Below, piece after piece: positions 1 to 11,664 of a stretch of 64,000 nt of DNA. The stretch comes from Adineta vaga. Its lineage: Eukaryota; Rotifera. The position numbers and the translations under genes are program-made. The stretch spans positions 868,001-932,000 of the forward strand of contig CP075494.1 of assembly GCA_021613535.1 (NCBI GenBank), written 5' to 3'. The notes below the pieces were generated by a model. It searched no databases and was not told the origin of the DNA. It was given only the letters and a program-made list of their open reading frames with translations. Each line of letters begins with the position of its first letter. The stretch's first letter is position 1.

Positions 1-495
1 TTTCCACTATCACCATAACATAGATATTTCCTGATAAACTATATCCTTCTGTTGTATCACCAGCGAAATCAGTCCCATACTTAACACCGTTCATCACACG
101 ATGATTATAATAATCAGCTATATAAACACATTGTTCATTATTATTATTCCCATCATTATCATCTACAACACAAATACCATATGATTGATTTGATTTAATT
201 GATTACCTTCTCCATTACCTCCAGAAATCGTTATACCATTTCATTTCCATTTTGTATTAAGATTAATATTTGGTAAAATAGATAATTGTTTTAACATCTC
301 TGTAAATGATATTTCTTCATTATTTTCCTCGATTTGTACTAAATGAACAAGAAATCGACCATCTGGGGATTTATTTACCATAAATAGCTTCAATAAGAAA
401 AATGTTGAATTCTCTTTGTTCGCAAGAAAACCATCTTGAGGGTGGGTGTGGGTGAGAATCAGATTGATGGGTAAATGTGCTTTCCACACCCTCAT
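1..495 (-). pseudogene. NHL-repeat protein fragment, broken
   Basis: Reading the minus strand, about 1-190 encodes a typical NHL blade, with the motif VYIADYYNHRV and an Asn-rich loop. Upstream of it (to about 495) an 84-residue stretch ends at a TGA at 241-243. The same frame then resumes with NGITISGGNGEGNQLNQIN, and a further frameshift near 180-190 separates this from YGICVVDDN. One stop and one frameshift therefore lie inside what was a continuous NHL coding region, and the window edge cuts off the rest. NHL propellers in bdelloids are usually secreted repeat proteins. A G-rich telomere-like tract (436-457) lies inside the upstream part, so some of the 84 residues may not be original coding sequence. 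Confidence 0.6.
436..457. repeat. Telomere-like G-rich tract (G-rich on +)
   Basis: A short run of GGGTG/TGTGGG-type units, starting TTGAGGGTGGGTG. It resembles the degenerate interstitial telomere-like tracts elsewhere in the window. No hammerhead ribozyme core was found beside it. Confidence 0.55.
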
Positions 496-830
496 AGAAT
501 ATCAATTATTCAATTTCGAAGAGAAGAATACTTTAGTTTAGTCAAAATGAATAACTATTCATCAGCATAATATTTTTTCTTTTCATTGATTATATTGTAT
601 AAAATATCTTTGCATCGAATATGATTACCATTTATTTTAACATTTGGTGATATGCGCAGAAAATATTTAAGTGGTAGAAGAAATACTTCATATTTCTCTC
701 TCTCTCTCCCTCTCTCTTGTAACCATTTTATTATATCCATAGAGAAGTATATAAGGAACATTTTTATAAGCTATTCAACATATAAACATAAATTATATTT
801 CAATCTAAAACCGAAGAAAACATATTCTTT
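496..830. other. Intergenic, likely promoter of the defensin-like gene
   Basis: AT-rich sequence with a TC-rich microsatellite at about 693-717 and a TATA-like stretch (GTATATAAGG) at about 747-756, roughly 80 bp before the start codon of the next gene. Short ORFs here on both strands look like chance frames. Confidence 0.4.
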
Positions 831-1130
831 ATGGCTCGTATTCTTGCTCTTCTCGTTATCATCGTTCTCGTTCTTGGAATTACATTAGGTATGTGAAAAA
901 TACTGTGAATTGTTTTTCTATAAGTAAATATATTTCTATCATATATATATATAGATGTAGTTTCAGCTGGTACTTGTGGATGTCCATGGAATTCAGCACG
1001 TTGTGAAACCAATTGTATTGGTAAGAATATTGGTGCTGTAACTGGTTCATGTCGTGGATTTGGTTATACATCTTGCAAGTGCAAAGTGAATGGTAGTTGG
1101 AAATCGATTGCTGGCAGTTGCGATAATTGA
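831..1130 (+). CDS. Secreted cysteine-rich peptide, defensin-like (2 exons)
   Basis: Exons 831-888 and 955-1130 are joined by a 66 bp GT-AG intron inside a Gly/Asp codon and encode 77 residues. Residues 1 to about 22 form a hydrophobic signal peptide (MARILALLVIIVLVLGITL). The mature part has eight cysteines, with C-x6-C-x3-C-x11-C-x7-C-x-C spacing from the second cysteine, plus a final Cys near the C-terminus. The C-x3-C and C-x-C pair is the hallmark of the cysteine-stabilised alpha/beta fold of invertebrate defensins, which act on microbial membranes outside the cell. Extra cysteines at both ends differ from the six-cysteine arthropod form. A polyadenylation-like AATAAA lies about 60 bp past the stop. 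A neutral Cys-rich peptide of another function is possible. Confidence 0.7.
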
Positions 1131-1556
1131 ATGTTTTTCTTTTTCGCTTTCCTATAGTTAGTTCCTTTATCTTGATGATGATGAATTTCTTCTAATAAAG
1201 CGATTCAAGACAACGTTGTCTTTATCAGAGAACAGGATCCAAAAAGATATAAGAAAACAACGAAAAAATATTTTTCAAGTATCAACACTTTGTTTTTCAA
1301 TATCAATGTAAAAGGTTAATGTCCTTGTAAACTGACAGACACATGTACTTTTATAATAAAACAAGGTATTTGGTGCCTCAACCATAATAATACAAATTGA
1401 TATATTGATCAGATGAAAATCAGTAATGCATATGCTTATTAAGTATACATTGATTGAAATATAACTGTCATATATAATATAGTGAAACGTTATTTTCATC
1501 ATTAGTCGACTCACGTTTTCACACAGCAAAAAGGTAAAACGAAGAATAATCAAAGT
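1131..1556. other. Intergenic, nothing recognised
   Basis: Contains the 3' UTR of the defensin-like gene (AATAAA near 1194) and the upstream region of the CAP gene. A 92-residue minus-strand frame here is AT-driven with no recognisable domain. Confidence 0.4.
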
Positions 1557-3376
1557 ATGTTAAATACAGATGAACAACAAGATACAGCGATAAAACCCTC
1601 GTAAGATATACCATTTAATACTTTTTGTTTTCAACTATTTAGTCATTTTTTAAACTTTTTCTTTAGAATGATGGGTTCGAAACGAGTCATGATCGGTATT
1701 GGATTATGTATTGGTTTAGTTCTACTATCGGTTGTAGTATTGATCGTAGTTTCTTTAATTCCTGTGTTTTTTGACAATACTGCATCGAGCACTACAACGA
1801 ATACTGCAAAAGGTCAGAAATAGAAAAAATATTTCCTACATCTTATTCTTATCTACTCGTATTTTGTAGAATCGGATGTAATTACAAATACTTACGCTTC
1901 AAATCTTAACATAAGTAGCACAGATGATACAACAGTTTCCAACATGGCTGATGTTGCTCGACAAGTACGTATCTAACAAAATAGTACTTTTAAGACACGT
2001 TACTTATCGTGTATCTGCTATAATTTTAGTTAGAAACAACGACTGGTGTGTCATCGAATTCGATAAACATCAATAGTATTCAATTGGGTAGTAGTAGCGA
2101 TGGTCGTCGTCGTCGTCATGATTTGCAACATGAGCGCATCAAACGTCAAACGTAAGTACATCAATTAATTCAATCCTTGGACATTTTAATATTTTTCGTT
2201 AGATTACAATGTGGTGCAAGAGCATTAGCACAAACATTTGCAAGTATTGTTATTAAACTCACCATCACTTATCCAAAATCATGCGGTATCTCACAAACCT
2301 GTAAAAAAAATTTTCTTACAAAGGCTCAGAAGCTTTTGGCCTCCTACATCACTGGTTTTCCTCTATCACTAAAATTTGCTGATGGACGAACAGTTAATAC
2401 GCAAATAATGTTTTGTAATTCAGTCATAGATTCATCATCATCTTCAACAACGTCAAATACAACATCAGGTAAATTTCAAAGCACATATGAATAAATATTT
2501 TATGAAAATATTCATACGAGATAAAGAAAAAAACGACGGCGTAATAAGTAATTTTCTCTTTATTAATTATGTAAAGGTAAATACGTCAGCAATGATGTTA
2601 TCTAATGAAAGTATAGAATGAAACGAAAGCAACTATGTAATTGCTTTCAATCATAGATAAAAATCGAAAATATTTTTGACATTTCGAATGTTAAAGATCG
2701 TATCGCAATCTAATCGTATATGCATCATTAAACATAATTTCAGAATAATGTAAATAAAAGATTAATACAGTTAGTGAAGTTGTTGTTTTTTTCTCATTCT
2801 AGGCACATCAACGACCACTACTACTTTAACTACCACCACCACATACAGAAGCGCTTTATTCGAACAACAAGCATTGTCACAGACAAATATCGATCGAACA
2901 ATTCATTGTGCTCCTGCTTTGACCATAGACGAGAATGTAACAGCAATCGCAATAAATTATGCTCAGAAGTTGTGCGATACCAACACTTTTGCACACAGTG
3001 GCAATACGTACCAAGGAAATTCACTTGGCGAAAACTTATGGGCAATCAGTTCATCGAGTGCCATCGATATAACTACAATAAATGGTAAATATAGTTTGTA
3101 AAGAATGCATAAAGATGATTTTTTATTCTAGGTTCAAGTCCAGTTACTTCATGGTATAATGAAGTAAGTAGTTACAATTTTCTTTCACCTGGTTTTGCAT
3201 CAAATACGGGACATTTTACTCAATTGGTTTGGAAATCTACTACTGTTTTTGGTATTGGTATTTGCTGTATAGCAGATCGGACGAAATGTACTGTCGTTGC
3301 TAATTATTATCCTGCTGGTAATTACGCTGGACAGTTCCCTCAAGAAGTGTTGCAACCTTCATGTTCTGGAAAATAA
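1557..3376 (+). CDS. CAP/SCP-domain protein with N-terminal transmembrane anchor
   Basis: Seven exons (1557-1600, 1667-1812, 1870-1964, 2030-2151, 2203-2468, 2803-3084, 3132-3376) join in frame to give 399 residues. After a short cytoplasmic start, residues about 20-45 form a hydrophobic signal-anchor. A Ser/Thr-rich stalk, a Cys-containing segment and a Thr-rich linker follow, then the CAP domain. The CAP signatures are clear: NYAQKLC, HSGNTYQGNSLGENLW, GHFTQLVWKST and NYYPAGNYAGQF. These correspond to CRISP motif 1 and 2 regions with the conserved His and Glu. CAP proteins are extracellular and bind sterols, lipids or other ligands; the precise role here is unknown. The fifth intron (334 bp) is much longer than the others. 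An Arg-rich RRRRHD segment before the linker could be a protease-cleavage site. Confidence 0.88.
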
Positions 3377-3810
3377 TGTAATTCTTGATCATATAACTCA
3401 ATCTGTGTTTTTATCTGTAATACTATTTTTTCAAATTTTATTGTTTCATTAAAATTCATTCTCTCTGTACATTCTTATCGCGCTTTTCCTCTTTTATTTC
3501 TCTTGTTTTCATCGACAGTTTGTGTCATGTGGTATATAAGGAAAATAAACTTGATTCATTCGTCATGTAATCGGAATTGTTTTCTAGAAAAATTTTGTTT
3601 GATTGTCAATGATATTCATATCTCTCATATAAGTGAAAAGAGTAAACTTGTTCTGATTAAATTTACTTTGTAAGAAAAGATGGGTCAAATAGTTTGCTTA
3701 GTATTCATTTTTTGTTTGTGATGTAAATACATTTCCGAGAGTTGACAAAGAAAAAAGAAATCCTGCATACATTCTCTAACTGTATGTCATTGATTTCTCC
3801 GATTGATAAA
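3377..3810. other. Intergenic, nothing recognised
   Basis: 3' UTR of the CAP gene and upstream region of the LamG gene. TATATAAGG at about 3533-3541 could be a core promoter or chance. The frame upstream of 3811 is open to 3742, so an earlier in-frame start is possible, but the signal peptide fits best from 3811. Confidence 0.35.
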
Positions 3811-5853
3811 ATGTTGATGAAATTGTCATTATTTTTTCACATGTATTCTCATCTTTTTCTTTTTGTTCGACTTTTCATCTTTCCAAATGCGATCGATAGT
3901 ATTCAAGTGGGATCTATTAGTAATGTAATCTTGTTTTCCTCCAATGCTACTATTATACCAATGAATGATTCATGTAACGAATGTATTTGTCTTATGCTTT
4001 TAACGATCGACATGTTAGGTGTCAATTGTTTACATAATCAAACTTGTTTATTATTTTCTAATTATTCTCTATTGTACAGTCTTAACGAAAGTTCTAATTC
4101 AAGCTTTCATTTTATTAGTTTACCTCCAGAACAAAACTATTCTACCTATGTGTCAACTCAGAATTCACAAATAAGTAAATTTGATTATTTTGACTATTAT
4201 TGACTGAAACATAGTACTTTTTATTTTAGCATTATCAACTGCATCGAACACAAGTAAATGTTAATTTCAACATATATATCAGTTTATAAAAATTCGTTTT
4301 CATATTTTAGTTCCCTGTAATTACAGTTGTGCCAATAATGGGACGTGTTCAATACTTGGGATCTGTAATTGCACAATGCAATGGTGCGTATTTGTTTAAT
4401 AACATACGATCTTTTTAAGTTATTTAAATTTAGGAGTGGAAGACAATGTGAAATACCTGTTTGTTCACCTCCATGTGAAAACTCAGGTATTTGTATTTCA
4501 CCAGATGTTTGTCAATGTTATTATGGTTGGTCAGGCAGCTACTGTCAGATAGGTTAGTTCGATATATAAAATTAAGTTTTCGAAAGAAATTGTTTGTTTA
4601 CAGTAAAAACAGTACTATGGACATTTGATAATACATTAAATGATACGAGTGGTGAATTTATTGGAACAGGTCGTAATTCTCCAACTTATGTATCTGGTAT
4701 CAATGGATATGGTTTAGCTTTGTCATTAAATGGAACTAGAAATCAATGTGTTATTATGAATCCGTATTTAAATATGAGTTATATGAGTTTTACTTGGCAA
4801 TTTTGGATTTATCCAACAATACTAATGACTGGTGATAGTATGTTTATTGGTCAATGTAGTCAACCTAATCTTGATCGATGTTTAATAATTATGACAAGAA
4901 ATAATATAATGTGGTTTGCATTTTGGGATGATGATGTCAATGGTACAATACATATTTCTGCAAATAAATGGTCTCATATGACTTTTATTTATGATCATAT
5001 ATCAAATAGAAAAAGTATTTATTTAAATGGTATTTTAGAACGTATTCAAAATTCAATTGGTCCTCTCCGAACAAATTTTACTTTTATGACTTTTGGTTGC
5101 CGAACAACTAATGGAGGTAGTACTTATACAAATTCTTTTACTGGTTACATAGATCAAATACTATACAATTCGCGAGTAAAAAATGCCAGTGAAATACTTG
5201 ATGATGCGACATTAGTTGTTTACTTTCGTTTTCTTTCAATTGCACCTTTGATTGATTCAGGACCCAATTATATTAATGGAAGTTGGGGTGGTGGAACTCT
5301 TTCGAATGTTTCGGGTATAATTGATCAAGCTATAAATTTTACTATGAATGGATCCTATTTTTTAGTAACAGGACTTGTCCTTCTAGGAGCCGATTATAGA
5401 CCATTTTCGTTTTCATTTTGGTTTCAAATAACTTCATATAATGTCGATACCAATATAATATACATATCTTCTGAAATAAATAGTAATACTTCATGTTTTC
5501 GTTTCGTTGGTTTAACCATAAATAGATCAATTGAAATTGAAATATTCAATGGTATAAATAATATCATCTTAACCGGTCCTGTAATATCTATTCAAAGATG
5601 GTATCATATTGTATATACATTTTCAGTAATGAATGGAATGAAATTGTACGTTAATGGAACACTTTATGGTTCGATTGTAACAACATATTCAACCGATAAA
5701 AATGCAAAAGTATTAATTTTTGGAAATCCATCTTTGACTAATTATTGTTCATCATTAATGAATCAACAATTCTACGGTAGTATCGATGAAGTAAGATTAT
5801 ATTCACGAGAATTAATATCAAGTGAAATTTTACAACTGTATTCAAATCCATAA
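3811..5853 (+). CDS. Secreted EGF-like / LamG-jellyroll protein
   Basis: Five exons (3811-4174, 4230-4253, 4311-4383, 4434-4552, 4604-5853) give 609 residues in frame. Residues 1 to about 25 look like a signal peptide (MLMKLSLFFHMYSHLFLF). A Cys-bearing N-terminal module follows (NDSCNECICLMLL, NCLHNQTCLLF), a pattern I associate with PAN-like modules of bdelloid secreted proteins. Next come two EGF-like repeats (CNYSCANNGTC and CSPPCENSGICISPDVC). The last exon encodes two concanavalin-A-like LamG jellyroll domains of about 200 residues each, with the paired motifs FTWQFWIYPT / FSFSFWFQIT, KWSHMTFIYD / RWYHIVYTFS and GYIDQILYNSR / GSIDEVRLYSREL. The likely role is extracellular adhesion or glycan binding. 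Many N-glycosylation sequons are present. Intact as read. Confidence 0.85.
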
Positions 5854-6073
5854 ATATTGACAAAATAAAAACTTTCGATTATATACGATTATCCAAATTT
5901 TGTTTATTAATAATAATCAAATTGAAGAAATCTTTTTTTTTTCAAATATCGAACAACTTTTATACGAGTTCAATAACTAATTTAGATAAATGAAAATATT
6001 AAATTGGCAAAAAAAAGAAATGTTTATGATGATTCTATACTACATAGTTTTCTTGTTGATTTGTTATTTTGTT

Positions 6074-6980
6074 TTATTTTAATATAAATGGTATTTCAAT
6101 TTTCATTTGTCCATCTTTACCAAGTACTGATGTCATTTGATCAACTTGTGCACCAACGGGTAATGTTGTTGATCGAGAGAAACGATTACGTTTTGAATGA
6201 TTAGTTTCTTTATCAATATGTTCACCTTGAATAATTAGAAAATTATCTTTTACTGAAACATTTATTTCTTCTGGTGGACAATTTTTCACATCAAATGTTA
6301 ATTCTAATACTTTTTTATTATCACCTTTATCAACAATACGTGGATGAAATTCTCCACTTGTTAAAAATTTCAAATAATCCGCCGATAAACCATCTGATTG
6401 ATTCGATTGTATTGAATTTTCTCGTGAAATTCGATTTCCATTTCCGTTATTACGATTAGGTATTTCGATAATCAACATCTTATTATCCGATGTAACACGT
6501 GTTGTCATACGTGTAGGATCTATTATAATAATATAGACACAAAAAAAAAACCCGTTATTAATATTAAATATTTTCGTACTAACCAACATGTTTAGGTAAT
6601 GGATATGTTTTTCTAAATTGTCGAAGAGTAAAATCATCATCTTGTTGTCGATCTTCATATTTAGCTTCAACAATTAATTTATCATCTTCAATTTTTGTTT
6701 TAATTGCATTTCGATCATATCCGGTTATATCAACTTGAATAGAGAAGTTTTCTAATTTTGTTGATTTCAAATCTTTTTGATTATTTGTATTTCCTAATGG
6801 ATTTTTTGTTTGTGTTGTTGATGTTAAAGATTTATTTTTATTCGTTGCATTTGTTAATGATTGAGATTTACATATACTTCGAGGAATCTTTCGTTGAACA
6901 CAACAATAAGTTGGTAAACATGTATCAAAACAATCGAAATCCACACAAAGATAATGAGAAGTCACTTGACAACATGCCAT
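6074..6980 (-). CDS. Small heat-shock protein with two alpha-crystallin domains
   Basis: Exons 6980-6584 and 6519-6074 join in a Val-Asp context across a 64 bp intron and give 280 residues. The N-terminal 40 residues are unusually Cys-rich (MACCQVTSHYLCVDFDCFD). The first alpha-crystallin domain runs from FSIQVDITGYDRNAIKTKIE through DPTRMTTRVTSDNKMLIIEI. The second runs from VLELTFDVKNCPPEEINVSV to SVLGKDGQMKIEIPFI at the C-terminus. Small heat-shock proteins are ATP-independent holdases in the cytosol; tandem-domain forms occur in several invertebrates and in bdelloids may relate to desiccation tolerance (inference). The second domain carries the typical GxL-like signature (VLGKDGQMKIEIP), while the first is more divergent. 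No disruption seen. Confidence 0.82.
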
Positions 6981-7763
6981 TGTATTAGAAATTAGAAAAT
7001 ATTTTTCTAAACAAAATAAAAATTAATTGAAAAATATTTTCTTTAAATACACATTGATATCTAATGAAGTGTAACATTTTCATTTGTTACGTCACTGTCT
7101 ACAATATTTTCTATTCTTTGTTCGTGTTTCTATTTGGAAAATATTTCTATTAATTATATTTTCAAATAAATTAAAATGTTTTTTATTTGTAAACAAATAT
7201 TCTATTACATTATTGAGTACTTTCAAAAGAATAGTAGAACAAAAAATATGTCTTTTAGACATCATAATGATCAATATCGTTGATTCTAGATTACAATCAT
7301 CAGAAAAGTTTACTTTTGAATATAAATATTGAATCATACAAGTTTTTCTTTGTTTTATTTTCAAATCGCATGTTACATATTTATATGTCATTATACTTCG
7401 TTTGTTTCTGTTTGACATTGAAATAAAATTATATATTATATTAAACGAAGCATATAAAAAATACAAACTAACGTGTTGAAAATAATTCCAAATCGTCACG
7501 GTTATCTTTCTATAGAACGAGAATAAGAGAGAAAAACTATCATATTCGATGTAGTTTTAAAACATCAACGATTTCAAAAAGATCAATACGATTTTAAGAT
7601 ATTTAGAATAAAAGTAGTACAAAATAAATTGCACTGAAATTACAAATATTAATATAAGTAATGTCGTCGTATACATTAAAAGATTAGACATGCTTCACAT
7701 CAAAAGAACAAACGATATTTCGCATTTATTAATATTAATTGAAAGATATTTTCATTTGAAAAA
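6981..7763. other. Intergenic, nothing recognised
   Basis: Very AT-rich. A 135-residue minus-strand frame (7092-7499) has skewed composition and no domain. Promoters of the divergent heat-shock gene (left) and receptor gene (right) should lie here. Confidence 0.4.
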
Positions 7764-8723
7764 ATGTCATCAAATCCATTTTTATTCTCTCAAGATTTAC
7801 TTAATCGATATGTAATGACTGGATGTATGATTATTGGTAATATAGGTAATATTTTCAATGTCTTTATTTTCCGTAAACATCATAAAAATCCTTGTTCAAT
7901 GTATCTTTTATCTGCATCAATTATGAATGTTTTTTTTCTGACATTTATTATTTCCTTTTCTGTGCATATTTATAACTTTGGTGATCCAACAGTACAATAT
8001 CCAGTTTTTTGCAAGTTACGCACTTACTTACCACACGTATGGGGACAAATGGGTCGATATTTTATTGTTTTAGCAAGTATCGATCGTTTTGTTATAACAA
8101 ATACCAATGTTCGTTTACGAGCGCTTAGTCGACCTTCTTTAGCGAAATGGTTTCTCATCGCTTTCACAATTATTTGGCATGTATTTGGTTCTCTTGCATT
8201 AATCTTTACAAAAGTTGAAAATGGAATCTGTAGTCAATTTGGTAATGAATTAGCTTGGTATAATGCTTATAGTATATCTACGATTGGTATTATTCCACTT
8301 TTATTGACCACTATTTTTGGAGTACTTGCTCATAGAAATATGAAACAATTACGTACTCGTATTGTACCACTTGGAAATGTTCTTAATGTTGGTCTTCATC
8401 GTCGAGATCGTGAATTACTCAAGATGGTAATTGCAGAAGCATTAGTACATTTTCTTACAAATTTTCTTTATCCAATTATTATTATTGAAATAGTTGCAAC
8501 TAGTTATATGAATTCAGACAAAAGTGCTTTACGTATACAGATAGAAAATTTTATTCTACTTATTGCTCGTATTCTCTTCTATACGAGTAATGCAGCACCT
8601 TTCTATATCTTTTATACTGCATCAAAAAGTTTTCGTCACGAATTCAAAGAGACTTTTCGCAAATGTAAACAACAAACAGTTGGAGTCAGAAAAACAGTAG
8701 AAGGACTACAAATGGCACAATAA
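7764..8723 (+). CDS. Rhodopsin-like 7TM receptor (single coding exon)
   Basis: 319 residues with seven hydrophobic segments. TM1 carries GNIGNIFNVFIF (the conserved GN). TM3 ends in LASIDRF, a DRF variant of the DRY motif. TM4 has KWFLIAFTIIWHVFGS with the conserved Trp. A Cys before TM3 (PVFCKLR) and another in the second extracellular loop (GICSQF) can form the usual disulfide. TM6/7 are less canonical and end NAAPFYIFYTASKSFRHEF, in place of the NPxxY motif. It resembles the peptide-receptor-like class A receptors expanded in bdelloids. Ligand unknown. The tail is short and basic. A second receptor of the same general kind lies at 11665-12612 but is not a close copy. Confidence 0.82.
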   Translation: MSSNPFLFSQDLLNRYVMTGCMIIGNIGNIFNVFIFRKHHKNPCSMYLLSASIMNVFFLTFIISFSVHIYNFGDPTVQYPVFCKLRTYLPHVWGQMGRYFIVLASIDRFVITNTNVRLRALSRPSLAKWFLIAFTIIWHVFGSLALIFTKVENGICSQFGNELAWYNAYSISTIGIIPLLLTTIFGVLAHRNMKQLRTRIVPLGNVLNVGLHRRDRELLKMVIAEALVHFLTNFLYPIIIIEIVATSYMNSDKSALRIQIENFILLIARILFYTSNAAPFYIFYTASKSFRHEFKETFRKCKQQTVGVRKTVEGLQMAQ

Positions 8724-9048
8724 AATCCAAATGAAAATAATCTAGTAGAAAAAAATCGCGTTTGAAAATGTATTTCTTAGTCGTTGTCAATAATTAGTGT
8801 ACTTTTTTTTTCCAAATATTTGACAGTTAAATAAAAGACATTGATGGCTTATTGAAAACATGTACTGTTAATGTAGATTGTAGTAAAAAAATCTTTCATC
8901 TCTGAAGGCATATTTAACATCAAAGAAAAGAAGAATCGCGTATCTAAGAATAAAGTTATATCGCATTAGAATTATTGAAATTATAAGTTTAGAACAAATG
9001 GTACAGAAAATTTATTGACAAAGAAGAGTAATAGTTAATGTATTTATG
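8724..9048. other. Intergenic between convergent genes
   Basis: 3' regions of the receptor (left) and the FAD oxidase (right, minus strand). Nothing else seen. Confidence 0.4.
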
Positions 9049-10717
9049 TTAAAATTTGAATCCTCCAGTAAGGTTCATGACGTAATCAATATCCCATGCT
9101 TTGCGAATACTTTGAAGTCGTGGTACATTGTCTCCGTACAACTCTGATAGAGAAGTAGTGTCAAGAGCATAATTTGGATAACGAATTTGTATTGTAACAT
9201 TCACATTTTTTTCATCATCGAGTGCCGCTTGTAGAATAGCATCTGCTGTTAATTTAATTTCATTGATAAAATAGTCATCATCTGCAGGTAATCGCCAACT
9301 AAATTGAATAAAGATGGGAAGAAGAGGAGTAGGTGATGGATTATGTGGATAAGCGCCACCCTGTGATTTGTCGAAATATGTTGACAAAAATGGTTCTGCA
9401 GTTAGTGACATGAATGCATCGAGTTTCGAGTCAAACTTTGCAGCATTATAAATAGTCTGATTCTTGAGTTCATCGAGCAATTGAGCAGTTAAATTTGTTA
9501 CTGAGACTGTATGGAAACGACCACTAGAAATAATAACAGATTATTAGAGATCTATAATTAAACTATACTCATTCGAGTCGAAGACGGTGACTTACCGTCG
9601 ACCATCAGTAACGTAGATCGGTACTACTTTAACAAATGAAAGAAATGAACGAGTTTTGATGTTGCCAATATGAGGAATACTTGTAAACTCTTTGAATATA
9701 CTTTCGGGAGCTGTCGGAGCATCATAGAAGAGAGTAAGATCGAGAGTGATCAATCCTGTTTGATGAGTGAATGAAATCAATGCTTGTGCTTTAGGATCTT
9801 TGTTATTATCTCGAAAGTTGATAACAGCTTTTAAAACGTTATCATAGTGATGTACATCCATATAAACGAGGAGACCACCATAGACTAAAGTTTGTGGATG
9901 AGCATGCAATCTAAAATTAGTTACAATACCAAAATTGTTGAAACCACCTTTTAGTCCAAAGAAAATGTCAGGATATGAATCATTAGTCACGTACACAATT
10001 GTACCATTCGGAGTGACAAGCTAAAACAGAGATAGATGTAAATAGTGTGTCACATTCTACGATGAAAAACATCGGCAAATACAAATCAGTTGTTAACTGT
10101 ATAGGATAATTTTCTGGTGATTATTTAGTTTTTACCTCATAGCCAATAATATTATCGATAGCAAGACCAAATTGGTTTGATTTCCATGAGTAACCACCAC
10201 CAAGAGTAAATCCAGCGACACCAACACCAGAGACTCGACCACCAACAACATTGATATTGTACGGCTCAAGCGCCTTGTATACATCGTCCCAGAGAAGTCC
10301 TGGACCCACATCAACTGTCTGATTATCTGCATGAACAACAACGTTGGAAAATCGTCGCATGGCAATATGAACACCAGTTGTCGAGCTAAATCCAGGATTT
10401 GCGCTATGTCCACCACCTTTGACAGCAAAAGGAACTCGATTTTCACGGATAATTTTCATCTAGATATAATTGTTTTTACAGTATTGCTGATTATAATAAA
10501 TATCTATTTAACTTACAATCGTTGCCACATCAGCAGCTGTTGCGGGCTCGACACTGCAAGTTGGATATGTAGTCGACGATGTAGCATAGTGATTGATATC
10601 CTCAAGGTAATTTGGGTCGGGCCAATAGAATACTTGTGAATGACTTGTTTTATTTTTTATACTTTCACAAATGTCTTTAATTTTATCATCGACTCCTATA
10701 AATTCGGTTTCTATCAT
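9049..10717 (-). CDS. FAD-linked oxidase, berberine-bridge-enzyme type
   Basis: Exons 10717-10517, 10459-10136, 10020-9596 and 9523-9049 join in frame to 474 residues, a normal length for this family. The FAD-binding domain has the motif PFAVKGGGHSANPGFS, whose His is the usual site of 8-alpha covalent FAD attachment, then VVGGRVSGVGVAGFTLGGG and GLKGGFNNFGIVTNF. The position that carries the second FAD-linking Cys in bicovalent members is Arg here, so a single covalent link is expected. The C-terminal berberine-bridge segment ends YGDNVPRLQSIRKAWD. Members oxidise alcohols, sugars or alkaloid-like substrates with O2; the substrate here is unknown. The family is rich in fungi, plants and bacteria, so horizontal origin is plausible. 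A spliced upstream exon ending near 10784 could extend the N-terminus (GVYSIIPAAKNF), but its frame meets a stop. Confidence 0.85.
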
Positions 10718-11664
10718 ACGTCAGAGTATTAGTTCATTTAAGGATAAATATAGAACACATTACTCAATAAAAAATCTACTTACTTATGAAATTCTTTGCA
10801 GCAGGAATGATTGAATAAACGCCAGCGAATGAGAGTTACATTAACAGTCCAATGTAGATGGTCCACAGACTTCTCAAGATAATAGAACATTTTCTTTATC
10901 GATGCCAGAATTAGTATTATAGAATAACTTACTTTTTGATCATCTTTGAAAATGAAAATATATAAAGGTAATGAATGAAATTTTTTCAAATGAGAACGTA
11001 TTTATAAGCGAAATTTGAAAATACTTTTCGCCTCTTTTAGCTATAACCCCTTTGAATTGATAGAGCAGAATGGGGGTTACAAAAAATAGAAACAGTTACT
11101 TATGTTTTACCTTTTTTTATTTACTATTTTGTTTCATGTGAGAACGAAAAAGCAAAATCTTGAGGGTGAGAGTTAAGAGTATATCCTCACATACACCGAT
11201 CATGTTTGTCAGCATTGTACAATATTCCTGTTTATCAACATTTAGTGGCATAATACAAACACCTTATCCTAGTTTCTTGCTTAATATTCTCATGCCATTC
11301 GTCTGTCTAAAATTGCTATCGTATAAAACACTGCGTGGTTATATCATTTCAATTCGAAAGAGAAAAAAGAATCTTATCAAAAACATGACATCTTTTTGTC
11401 ATTTCTTTTCAATCCTTTAAAGTCGAATTCACTTACATGACAAAGATATCTTTAGTTGTATTTATTTATAATATTCATATAAAAATTTTTATGACGCACA
11501 AACATAATCTACATAGAAAAGAAATTTTTGAAGTAATTTTCATAATTAATAATTCTACAGCATTAGGAGCTTGCAGAATATTAATGAAATTCAAGATTGT
11601 AGAACTAGAAACAGCTTACTGCAAATAAATTCTTTCTTTATTCAACGATATTATAAAAAAAAAC
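10718..11664. other. Intergenic with one weak telomere-like tract
   Basis: Contains the 5' region of the FAD oxidase and a G-rich tract TTGAGGGTGAGAG at about 11160-11172. Short frames at 11160-11420 and 11437-11628 have no domain signal. No hammerhead core was found near the tract. Confidence 0.4.

Noticed and set aside
2469-2802. Possible separate gene in the long intron of the CAP gene
   Set aside because: No ORF or RNA-like fold visible; the flanking exons join in frame across it.
7092-7499. 135-residue minus-strand ORF between the heat-shock and receptor genes
   Set aside because: Very AT-rich, skewed composition, no domain, no splice or signal-peptide support, and a plus-strand frame overlaps it equally well.
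10780-10989. Extra 5' exon of the FAD oxidase
   Set aside because: A donor and acceptor give a plausible join to the main gene, but the joined frame runs into TAA before any start codon.
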